DNA of 11,654 nt from JAMLIN01 sp041676645 (GTDB taxonomy: Bacteria > Pseudomonadota > Gammaproteobacteria > Burkholderiales > Burkholderiaceae_E), in assembly GCA_041676645.1 (NCBI GenBank), contig JBAYRO010000098.1:1-11654 (forward strand), written 5' to 3'. This document shows, piece after piece, positions 6,021-11,654 of the stretch (positions are counted from its first letter, which is position 1; every line of letters begins with the position of its first letter). The notes below the pieces were generated by a model. That model ran no database searches and was not told the origin of the DNA. It saw only the letters and a list, made by a program, of their open reading frames with translations. Position numbers and translations under genes: made by a program.

Positions 6021-6929
6021 ATGTTTCGTAACGACCTGCTCTCCGGCAAGCGGATCCTGATTACCGGTGGCGGCACCGGCCTGGGTCGCGCCATGGCGGA
6101 AAAATACCTGCAACTCGGCGCCGACATCGTCATCTGCGGGCGCCGCAAGGGCGTGCTCGACGAGACCGCTGCCGAGCTCACCAAGGCCAACGGCGGCCGG
6201 GTCGACACCTTCGGGGTCGACATCCGCGATGCCGCGGCCATCGATGCGATGGTCGACGACATCTTCGCCGGAGGGCCGCCACTGACCGGGCTCGTCAACA
6301 ATGCGGCGGGCAATTTCATCAGCCCGACCGAAGCGCTCAGTCCGCGCGCCTTCGATGCGATCGCCAACATCGTCTTCCACGGCAGCTTCTACGTGACCAA
6401 TGCCGTCGGCAAGCACTGGATTGCGGCGGCCAAGTCGGCCGGCGGCTGGAAGCCGGGCGATCCCATGAAATCCGTCATCTCCATCATCACCACCTGGGTG
6501 GAAAACGGCGGGCCCTTCGTCGTGCCCTCGGCGATGAGCAAGGCCGGCGTCGCCACCATGACCCGCTCGCTCTCGCTCGAATGGGCGCGCTACGGGGTGC
6601 GCCTGAACGCGATCGGCCCGGGCGAGATCCCGACCGAGGGGATGAGCAATCGACTCAACCCCGGTGAAGCGCCGGGCTCGCGTTCGGCGAAGATCAACCC
6701 CCAGGGGCGCTGCGGCGAGATGAGCGAACTGCAGAACCTCGCCACCTTCCTGATGGCCGACGGCTGCGACTGGCTGAGCGGGCAGCTCCTGCACATGGAT
6801 GGCGCGAGCTACCTCGGCACCGGCGGCAACTTCTACGCGATGCGCGAATGGACCGACGAGCAGTGGACCGAGGCGCGCGCGAAGATCGAGGCACAGAACG
6901 CGAAGGACCGCGCCCAGCGCACCAACTGA
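6021..6929 (+). CDS. SDR-family oxidoreductase resembling 2,4-dienoyl-CoA reductase
   Basis: This encodes 302 residues with the start at ATG 6021 after GAGGAG. It is a Rossmann-fold short-chain dehydrogenase. The nucleotide motif is TGGGTGLG at 15-22, with CGRRK at 39-43 favouring NADP(H), and NNAAGNFISPTEALSP spans 93-108. The NNAAGNFISPTE...VVPSAMSKAG...GP.PTEG pattern places it with mitochondrial-type 2,4-dienoyl-CoA reductase (DECR), which reduces dienoyl-CoA intermediates in unsaturated fatty-acid oxidation. Ser170 and Lys174 of the DECR active site are kept. By eye alignment with human DECR1, the active-site Tyr199 is Trp159 here (ITTWVENGG) and Asn148 is His120 (VFHGSFYVT). This may mark a bacterial subfamily with another substrate. 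The stop is one base before the next ATG, so it is cotranscribed and probably coupled with the PaaY-like gene. Confidence 0.88.
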   Translation: MFRNDLLSGKRILITGGGTGLGRAMAEKYLQLGADIVICGRRKGVLDETAAELTKANGGRVDTFGVDIRDAAAIDAMVDDIFAGGPPLTGLVNNAAGNFISPTEALSPRAFDAIANIVFHGSFYVTNAVGKHWIAAAKSAGGWKPGDPMKSVISIITTWVENGGPFVVPSAMSKAGVATMTRSLSLEWARYGVRLNAIGPGEIPTEGMSNRLNPGEAPGSRSAKINPQGRCGEMSELQNLATFLMADGCDWLSGQLLHMDGASYLGTGGNFYAMREWTDEQWTEARAKIEAQNAKDRAQRTN

Positions 6930-6930
6930 C

Positions 6931-7521
6931 ATGAGCGATACCGGTCGAGCCCCCACTGTCTATACCTTCGAGGATCTCACGCCGGTCGTCGACCCCACGG
7001 CCTGGGTTCATCCGAGCGCGGTGCTGATCGGCGACGTCATCATCGGGCCGCGCTGCTACATCGGCGCCGGCGCGGTGTTGCGCGGCGACTTCGGCCGGAT
7101 CGTGATGGAAGAGGAAGCCAACCTGCAGGACAACTGCGTGGTCCACTCCCTGTGGGATTTCGACTGCGTGATGGCTTCGCGCAGCCACATCGGCCATGGC
7201 GCGGTGATCCATGCCGCCTACATCGGGCACGATGCACTGGTCGGAATGAACGCGGTCGTCATGGATCGCGCCCGGGTCGGCGAGCAGGCGATCGTCGCCG
7301 CCATGAGCTTCGTGAAGATCGATGGCGAGGTGCCGCCGCGGACCCTGGTGTCGGGCATACCGGCGCGGGTGGTGCGGGAGCTGTCGCCCGGGCAGATCGC
7401 CGGCAAGGGCCAGGGAACCGATCTTTACGTCGAACTGGCCCAGCGCTGCCAGGAAGGCGTGCGGCCGGTGCCGGCGCTCACCGCCCCGGAACCGGACCGC
7501 CCCCGCACGAAGTGGCGTTAA
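6931..7521 (+). CDS. PaaY/CaiE-like gamma-carbonic-anhydrase-family hexapeptide protein
   Basis: This encodes 196 residues. The ATG at 6931 follows the SDR stop after one base (TGA-C-ATG), with no independent ribosome site, which implies translational coupling. It is a left-handed beta-helix of hexapeptide repeats (VHPSAVLIGDVIIGPRCYIG, then ...AVLRGDFGRIVMEE). The three predicted metal-binding histidines are His72 (CVVHS), His89 and His94 (IGHGAVIH). The 89/94 spacing of five matches the Cam-type gamma-carbonic anhydrase arrangement. VYTFEDLTPVVDPTAWVHP at the N-terminus and VGMNAVVMDRARVGE...GIPARVVREL match PaaY of phenylacetate catabolism and CaiE of carnitine metabolism. PaaY proteins act as thioesterases that release CoA from dead-end products. 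A similar housekeeping role in this acyl-CoA cluster is inferred. Its TAA stop (7519-7521) is part of a REP-like palindrome. Confidence 0.9.
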   Translation: MSDTGRAPTVYTFEDLTPVVDPTAWVHPSAVLIGDVIIGPRCYIGAGAVLRGDFGRIVMEEEANLQDNCVVHSLWDFDCVMASRSHIGHGAVIHAAYIGHDALVGMNAVVMDRARVGEQAIVAAMSFVKIDGEVPPRTLVSGIPARVVRELSPGQIAGKGQGTDLYVELAQRCQEGVRPVPALTAPEPDRPRTKWR

Positions 7522-7569
7522 TGGGGTCAGACACGATTTGCGGAGCAAATCGTGTCTGACCCCATTAAC
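7517..7569. repeat. REP-like perfect palindrome, copy 1
   Basis: The arms 7517-7541 and 7545-7569 are perfectly complementary over 25 bases with a GGA loop. Each arm starts GTTAATGGGGTCAGAC and ends ACGATTTGC. The core TAATGGGGTCAGAC is shared with the second palindrome at 9506-9565. It lies between two convergent genes. Its left end provides the TAA stop of the PaaY-like gene, and its right end is two bases from the TGA of the acyl-CoA dehydrogenase. Short imperfect arms and no internal ORF fit a REP or MITE-like element, possibly mobilised by a RAYT transposase encoded elsewhere. It will fold into a very stable hairpin in both transcripts and may end or protect them. Confidence 0.85.
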
Positions 7570-7571
7570 AT

Positions 7572-8807
7572 TCAGCCTTTGCTCGGCACGTCCATATGCT
7601 TGGCCAGCTCGAGCTTGGCGATGGCGTTGCGGTGGACCTCGTCGGGGCCGTCGGCCAGGCGCAGGGTGCGCTGGCTGACGTACAGGCTCGCCACGGCGAA
7701 GTCGCCCGAGACGCCGCCGCCGCCATGGGCCTGGATCGCCCAGTCGGCGATCTTGCAGGCCATGTTGGGCGCGATCACCTTGATCATGGCGATCTCGGCC
7801 TTGGCGATCTTGTTGCCGACCGTGTCCATCATGTTGGCGGCCTTGAGCGTCATCAGGCGGGCCTGGTCGATCATGCAGCGCGCATCGGCGATGCGCTCGC
7901 GCCAGACCGACTGGTCCGAGATGCGCTTGCCGAAGGCCACGCGCGAGTTGAGGCGCTTGCACATCAGTTCGAGGGCGCGTTCGGCCGCGCCGATCGAGCG
8001 CATGCAGTGGTGGATGCGCCCCGGCCCGAGCCGGCCCTGCGCGATCTCGAAGCCGCGACCTTCGCCCAGCAGGATGTTGCCCACCGGCACCCGGACATCC
8101 TTGAAGTCGACCTCGGCGTGGCCGTGCGGGGCGTGGTCGTAGCCGAACACCGACAGCGCGCGCATCACCTTGACCCCGGGGGTGTCGATCGGCACCACGA
8201 TCATCGACTGCTGCTGGTGGCGGTTGGCGTCGGGATCCGTCTTGCCCATGAAGATGAGGACCTTGCAATCCTCGTGCGGCGCTCCGGAGGTCCACCACTT
8301 GCGGCCGTTGATGATGTAGTGGTCGCCGTCGCGCCTGATGCTGGCGCTGATGTTGGTGGCATCGGACGAGGCCACCGCGGGCTCGGTCATGGCGAAGGCG
8401 GAGCGGATCTCGCCGGCCAGCAGCGGATCGAGCCACTGGTCCTTGATCTCCTCGGAGGCATAACGCTCGAGGGTCTCCATGTTGCCGGTGTCGGGCGCCG
8501 AGCAGTTGAACACCTCGGAGGCCCAGTACACCCGGCCCATGATCTCGCACAGGGGCGCGTACTCGAGGTTGGACAGGCCCTCGGGGGCCCGGTCGCTCTT
8601 GGGCAGGAACAGGTTCCAGAGCCCCGCCTTGCGTGCGATCGGCTTGAGTTCCTGGATGACCTGCGAGCGTTTCCACGGGTTGCCCGCGCGTCGGTTCGCT
8701 TCGACTTCCTCGTGGTAGCGCTGCTCGTTCGGGTAGATATGCTCGTCCATGAACGACAGCAGCTGCGCCTGCATCTTCTTGACGCGCGGCGAATATTCGA
8801 AATCCAT
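7572..8807 (-). CDS. acyl-CoA dehydrogenase, ACAD10/11 type
   Basis: This encodes 411 residues starting MDFEYSPRVK. The ATG at 8807 has GGAG six bases upstream, while the frame extends further but without a ribosome site. It is a full acyl-CoA dehydrogenase: N-terminal helical domain, the FAD-domain signature AFAMTEPAVASSDATN (137-152), NGRKWWTSGA (167-176), then the C-terminal helical domain with GRLGPGRIHHCMR (258-270). The end, QAHGGGGVSGDF (359-370) followed by RLADGPDEVHRNAIAKLEL (383-401), is typical of the ACAD10/ACAD11 group. Asp386 stands where medium-chain enzymes carry the catalytic Glu of YEGT. The enzyme probably oxidises an acyl-CoA to the 2-enoyl-CoA, passing electrons to ETF. 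The relatives act on long, branched or hydroxylated acyl chains, but the substrate here is unknown. It lies 101 bases downstream of the isochorismatase-like gene on the same strand. Confidence 0.93.
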   Translation of the reverse strand: MDFEYSPRVKKMQAQLLSFMDEHIYPNEQRYHEEVEANRRAGNPWKRSQVIQELKPIARKAGLWNLFLPKSDRAPEGLSNLEYAPLCEIMGRVYWASEVFNCSAPDTGNMETLERYASEEIKDQWLDPLLAGEIRSAFAMTEPAVASSDATNISASIRRDGDHYIINGRKWWTSGAPHEDCKVLIFMGKTDPDANRHQQQSMIVVPIDTPGVKVMRALSVFGYDHAPHGHAEVDFKDVRVPVGNILLGEGRGFEIAQGRLGPGRIHHCMRSIGAAERALELMCKRLNSRVAFGKRISDQSVWRERIADARCMIDQARLMTLKAANMMDTVGNKIAKAEIAMIKVIAPNMACKIADWAIQAHGGGGVSGDFAVASLYVSQRTLRLADGPDEVHRNAIAKLELAKHMDVPSKG

Positions 8808-8908
8808 GTGCAACTCCGGTTCGGTGAAGGAGGACAGCCGGATAGTCTCGGGGATTCGGCCCGACCCTACAATCGCAGGCTGCCGCACTCCAGTTGCACG
8901 AAACGCAA

Positions 8909-9475
8909 TCAGCTTCCGGGTCCGTGCGCCTTGACCTGCTTCAGCACCGCACGAAAGGCCGGGTGCTCGCAGCTGCGCAGCCACTCGAAGACCACCATCT
9001 CCTCGGTGACCAGCGTGGCGCCGGCCGCATGCAGGCGCCGCATCGCCGCCGCATGATCGGACGGGCGCCGCGAACCGCAGGCGGTCTCGACCACCCGCAG
9101 CCGGTGCCCCGCATCGAGCAGGCCCAGCGCCGTCTGCAGCAGGCAGACATGCGCCTCGCAACCGGCGATGACGATGTCGACCGGTTCGCCGGCGGGCCGG
9201 CCTTCGGCGAGCAGGGCGGGCAGTCCGTCGGCGCAGGCATCGAAGTGCATCTTGCCCATGGTGGTGTCGCAACGCTGGCGGATCTCCTCGACATTGGGCC
9301 CCAGGCCGGCGGGATTCTGTTCGGTGCCGACCACGCGTACGCCGAGGGTGCGCGCCGCATCGGCCAGCATCACCGCGGCGGCCACCGCCTCCGCCCCCCG
9401 GTGGATCGCGGGCAGCAGGCGGGCCTGGTAATCGACCAGGACGAGCACATCACGCTGGGCATCCATCTTCGACAT
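8909..9475 (-). CDS. isochorismatase-like cysteine hydrolase (ISOC group)
   Basis: This encodes 188 residues. The ATG at 9475 has AGGAGA with a six-base spacer (AGGAGAACCGCC-ATG), so it is preferred to the ATG at 9466. The isochorismatase-like alpha/beta hydrolase fold carries the catalytic triad Asp15 (LVLVDYQARL), Lys75 (TTMGKMHFDA) and Cys111 (AGCEAHVCLLQTALGLL). GTEQNPAGLGP (50-60) and the C-terminal VVFEWLRSCEHPAFRAVLKQVK match the ISOC1/2 and YcaC-like subgroup rather than nicotinamidase or true isochorismatase. Members hydrolyse amides, carbamates or esters, often with unknown physiological substrates. It lies between tetR and the acyl-CoA dehydrogenase gene on the same strand and may share their transcript, although a REP-like hairpin intervenes upstream. 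No membrane segment or signal is seen. Confidence 0.9.
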   Translation of the reverse strand: MSKMDAQRDVLVLVDYQARLLPAIHRGAEAVAAAVMLADAARTLGVRVVGTEQNPAGLGPNVEEIRQRCDTTMGKMHFDACADGLPALLAEGRPAGEPVDIVIAGCEAHVCLLQTALGLLDAGHRLRVVETACGSRRPSDHAAAMRRLHAAGATLVTEEMVVFEWLRSCEHPAFRAVLKQVKAHGPGS

Positions 9476-9493
9476 GGCGGTTCTCCTGGTGGT

Positions 9494-9517
9494 GAGGTAA
9501 TGGGACGAGGTAATGGG
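9494..9517. repeat. short direct duplication next to REP-like element
   Basis: GAGGTAATGGG occurs twice, at 9494-9504 and 9507-9517, with a 13-base offset. The second copy is the outer tip of the palindrome at 9506-9565. The extra copy looks like a slipped or partial duplication of the element's end. Confidence 0.75.
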
Positions 9518-9565
9518 GTCAGACTCCATTTGCACTTCAAAATGGAGTCTGACCCCATTACCTCG
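9506..9565. repeat. REP-like perfect palindrome, copy 2
   Basis: The arms 9506-9531 and 9540-9565 match perfectly over 26 bases around an eight-base loop (GCACTTCA). Each arm reads CGAGG, then the core TAATGGGGTCAGAC, then TCCATTT. Copy 1 has the same core with ACGATTT, and both continue GC after the T-run of the left arm. On the minus strand, the TAA opening the core (9558-9560) is the stop codon of tetR. The element separates tetR from the isochorismatase-like gene. It probably forms a strong hairpin that partly insulates tetR from the downstream genes. Confidence 0.85.
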
Positions 9566-10268
9566 CTGCTCCCGCCGTCGACCCGGCTCGCCCGGCCAGG
9601 CCTTCGAGATAGGCATCGAACAGGACCTGCGGGTCCTGGCCGAACATGCGGATGCGGCCAGTATGGCTGAGCAGGAGCAGGCCGGCGACATGGGCGAACA
9701 GGCCGGTGGTTTCGGCAAGCGCAGCGCCCGCCGGCATGCCCATCGCCCGCAGGGCGCTGCGCACCGGCTGCAGGGCATCGCGCAGCCGCACGTTGAGGGC
9801 ATCGTCGAGCGCCGGGGTCAGGCCCCGCGGCTTCATGCCCTGGAAAAGATAGAAACCCAGGTCGAGGTCGCGCGGATTGTCGCGGTAGAAGCCGAAGAAG
9901 GCGCGCGCGCCGGCGCGCAGCCGGTCGGCGGGCGCATGCGCCGTCGCCAGGGCGGTGTCGACCTTCGCATTGAGGCGTTCGAGCGATTCGCCCAGCAGCG
10001 CCGCGTAGATGTCCTCCTTCCCGGGGAAGTAGCTGTAGATGGCGCCGGGCGTGTAGCCCGCGCGTTGCGCGATCTCGCGCATGCTGGTGCCTTCGAGCCC
10101 GAGCGCCATGAAGGCCTCGCGGGCCCCCGCCAGCACATGGGCACGGCGCGCCTCGTGCATGGCCTGCAGACGGGCGCTGCGGCGGTCGGCGGGCCGGTTC
10201 GCAACGGGCGGATCGGCGTCGGCGTGGATGTCGGCAGGGGCGCCCGGATCGGAATCGGTCTCTTGCAT
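9558..10268 (-). CDS. TetR/AcrR-family transcriptional regulator
   Basis: Up to 236 residues are encoded from the ATG at 10268. The DNA-binding helix-turn-helix spans about 48-92: AREAFMALGLEGTSMREIAQRAG, then YTPGAIYSYFPGKEDIYAALL, the classical TetR signature. The rest is an all-helical ligand and dimer domain, with no recognised ligand motif. Start choice is uncertain. The first 36 residues are Asp/Ala/Pro-rich and unlike TetR proteins, and a strong -10 sequence (TACAAT) lies only five bases before the ATG. Translation may therefore be leaderless, or begin at Met37 (10160), which gives 200 residues and a normal TetR length. The last codon is followed by TAA from a REP-like element. It is divergent from the AbfD/HpaB-like gene and probably controls it, itself and perhaps other acyl-CoA genes here. 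Confidence 0.93.
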   Translation of the reverse strand: MQETDSDPGAPADIHADADPPVANRPADRRSARLQAMHEARRAHVLAGAREAFMALGLEGTSMREIAQRAGYTPGAIYSYFPGKEDIYAALLGESLERLNAKVDTALATAHAPADRLRAGARAFFGFYRDNPRDLDLGFYLFQGMKPRGLTPALDDALNVRLRDALQPVRSALRAMGMPAGAALAETTGLFAHVAGLLLLSHTGRIRMFGQDPQVLFDAYLEGLAGRAGSTAGAAR

Positions 10269-10273
10269 GCCTT

Positions 10274-10312
10274 ATTGTAAACAGATGGACGATGGATTGA
10301 ACATCGTTTAAA
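10274..10312. promoter_or_regulatory. tetR/abfD-like divergent control region with inverted repeats
   Basis: The 84-base gap between tetR and the divergent flavoprotein gene contains a perfect inverted repeat ACGATG-N7-CATCGT (10289-10307) nested in an outer TAAAC/GTTTA pair (10278-10282 and 10306-10310). For tetR, TACAAT on the minus strand (10279-10274) is a good -10. For the plus strand, TTTAAA (10307-10312) is a possible -10 with TGGACG (10286-10291) 15 bases upstream, which is a short spacer. A repressor on the palindrome would block both promoters, the usual TetR autoregulation layout. Confidence 0.6.
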
Positions 10313-10352
10313 GTCGATCGGAACGCCCGCTTGCAAGCCTCAGGAGACACCC

Positions 10353-11654
10353 ATGAACGCTCCCCGGACCCCCGGCGCCGTCCCGGCTTCCCATGGCGCT
10401 GAAGCCACGATCGCCGCGGCCGAATCCCTGCGGCCTACCGTGCCCCTCATGGACGCCGCCCAGTACCGCGAATCCCTGCGGCAGCGCCGGCCGGTCGTCT
10501 ATGTCGATGGCCGGCGCATCGAATCGGTCGCGGATGAGCCGGCCCTGCGGCCCGGGGTCCAGGCCCTCGGGGTTTCCTACGACTTCGCCCTCGATCCGGC
10601 ATTCGCGCCGCTGATGCTCGCACGCTCGGGCGAGCGGGTGGTGCCGCGCATGCTGCACATCAACCAGTCCGGTGGCGACCTGCTCAACAAGCTCGAGGCG
10701 GTGCGCCTGCTGTGCCAGGAAACCGGCTGCGCACAGCGCTATCTCACGCACGATGCCCTCAACGCCATCGGCCAGGTGGCGGCGCGCATCGACGATGCCC
10801 GCGGCAGCACCGAGCACCGCGCCCGCTTTGCCGACTACCTCGCCCATGTGCAGGAGCATGACCTCGCCGTCGGCATCGCCATGACCGACGCCAAGGGCGA
10901 TCGTTCGCGCAAGCCGCACCAGCAGGCCAATCCCGACACCTACGTTCACGTCGTCGAGCGCAATGCGCGCGGCGTGGTGATTTCCGGCACCAAGGCGATC
11001 GTCACCGGCGCGCCCTACATGCACGAGTTCCTCGTCATGCCCTGTCGCAACATGGGTCCGGAGGATGCCGACTTCGCGATCTGCTGCGCCGTGCCGGTCG
11101 ATGCCCCCGGCATCACCATCGTGTCACGGCCCGCCGGCCGTCCCGGCGAGAAGCCCGAACATGGCGAACCGCTGTTCTCGCGGCGCTACGGCCAATCGGT
11201 GGGCGTGGTGGTCTTCGACCGGGTGCTGGTTCCCTGGGAGCGGGTCTTCTACGACGGCGACTGGGAACATTCGTCCTACATGACCTACGCCTACGCGACC
11301 CATCACCGCCATAGCTGCATCGCGGCGCGCGCCGGCTTCGGCGACCTGCTGATCGGCGCCGGCGCGCTCATGTGCGAGGCCAACGGATTCGATCCCGAGA
11401 CGAAATCCAGCCTGCGCGACCCGATGGTCGAGCTGATCAAGATCACCGAGGGTTTCTTTGCCTGCGGCGTCGCCGCCAGCGTCTACGGCGCGGCCGACCC
11501 GCACAGCGGCGGCTTCATGCCCGAGCCGGTCTTCGCCAACATCGGCAAGCTGCTGCTCGCCACCCAGATCTACGACATGCACCGGCTCGCGCACGAAGTC
11601 TCGGGCGGCCTGGTGGTGGCGCTGCCCGGCCCCGACGAGGACCACAACCCGGCC
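10353..11654 (+). CDS. HpaB-family flavoprotein, 4-hydroxybutyryl-CoA-dehydratase-like, C-terminus cut by window end
   Basis: The ATG at 10353 follows AGGAGACACCC, and 434 residues are visible without a stop. The family is usually about 480-530 residues, so the C-terminal tail is missing. The N-terminal helical domain leads into the acyl-CoA-dehydrogenase-like core. Visible segments are LLCQETGCAQRYLTHDAL (119-136), GIAMTDAKGDRSRKPHQQ (174-191), VHVVERNARGVVISGTKAI (198-216), THHRHSCIAARAGFGDLLIG (316-335) and SGGLVVALPGPDEDHNPA (417-434). These resemble AbfD, the FAD and [4Fe-4S] enzyme that dehydrates 4-hydroxybutyryl-CoA, more than 4-hydroxyphenylacetate 3-monooxygenase. By memory-based alignment, Cys126 and His318 match cluster ligands, but Tyr130 and Ala325 replace two cysteines, with a nearby Cys322. 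It may therefore be a cluster-free flavin enzyme with a different reaction. It is divergent from tetR, its likely regulator. Confidence 0.85.
   Translation, partial: MNAPRTPGAVPASHGAEATIAAAESLRPTVPLMDAAQYRESLRQRRPVVYVDGRRIESVADEPALRPGVQALGVSYDFALDPAFAPLMLARSGERVVPRMLHINQSGGDLLNKLEAVRLLCQETGCAQRYLTHDALNAIGQVAARIDDARGSTEHRARFADYLAHVQEHDLAVGIAMTDAKGDRSRKPHQQANPDTYVHVVERNARGVVISGTKAIVTGAPYMHEFLVMPCRNMGPEDADFAICCAVPVDAPGITIVSRPAGRPGEKPEHGEPLFSRRYGQSVGVVVFDRVLVPWERVFYDGDWEHSSYMTYAYATHHRHSCIAARAGFGDLLIGAGALMCEANGFDPETKSSLRDPMVELIKITEGFFACGVAASVYGAADPHSGGFMPEPVFANIGKLLLATQIYDMHRLAHEVSGGLVVALPGPDEDHNPA

Noticed and set aside
7596..9056. Plus-strand open frame of 486 codons opposite the acyl-CoA dehydrogenase
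   Set aside because: It is a composition-driven shadow of the ACAD10/11-type gene and runs across the intergenic gap into the next antisense gene.
8909..9475. Isochorismatase-like protein as nicotinamidase or a siderophore isochorismatase
   Set aside because: The C-terminal pattern and GCEAHVC nucleophile segment fit the ISOC/YcaC-like group, and no siderophore or NAD genes are nearby.
7517..9565. Region between the two palindromes as a composite transposon
   Set aside because: The repeats are individual hairpins with no transposase and no target duplication flanking the 2-kb segment. The enclosed genes look native in composition.
10289..10307. tetR-region palindrome as the same operator as 4962-5004
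   Set aside because: The half-sites (ACGATG/CATCGT) have a different sequence, order and spacing from GAATCG/CGATTC. One regulator for both is not supported by the motif alone.

Overview
The window is high-GC and densely packed, with strong Shine-Dalgarno sequences and short intergenic gaps. Gene content (acyl-CoA dehydrogenases, crotonase, SDR, matA/matB, PaaY-like protein) and two REP-like palindromes suggest a Proteobacterium. Betaproteobacteria (Burkholderiales or Rhodocyclales type) is my best guess, but nothing here proves the lineage. I see no tRNA, rRNA, CRISPR array, transposase or phage gene.

Layout. (1) Positions 2-967, plus strand: the C-terminal part of an AidB-type acyl-CoA dehydrogenase, ending at a GC-rich hairpin. 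(2) 1008-4464, minus strand: malonyl-CoA decarboxylase (matA) overlapping malonyl-CoA synthetase (matB), then a small cupin with its own promoter and a palindromic operator candidate. (3) 4665-7521, plus strand: a 69-codon unknown ORF, then a crotonase-fold protein, a 2,4-dienoyl-CoA-reductase-like SDR and a PaaY/gamma-carbonic-anhydrase-like hexapeptide protein. The last two are separated by one base. Ahead of the crotonase gene lie four alternating GAATCG/CGATTC half-sites that form contiguous palindromes. (4) 7572-10268, minus strand: an ACAD10/11-type acyl-CoA dehydrogenase, an isochorismatase-like hydrolase and a TetR regulator. (5) From 10353, plus strand: a HpaB / 4-hydroxybutyryl-CoA-dehydratase-like flavoprotein cut by the window end, divergent from tetR.

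How they may work together. The genes look like a catabolic region for acyl-CoA thioesters. Two dehydrogenases, a dehydratase-like flavoprotein, a crotonase and a reductase-like SDR could process an unusual acyl chain. PaaY-like and isochorismatase-like hydrolases could do clean-up. MatB and MatA activate malonate and decarboxylate malonyl-CoA to acetyl-CoA. No substrate can be named from sequence alone.

The notable point is that the three central enzymes look non-canonical at the active site. The crotonase lacks both catalytic glutamates, the SDR has Trp and His where 2,4-dienoyl-CoA reductase has catalytic Tyr and Asn, and the AbfD-like protein appears to keep only part of the [4Fe-4S] ligand set. 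The two REP-like hairpins share the core TAATGGGGTCAGAC and both supply the TAA stop codon of a neighbouring gene.
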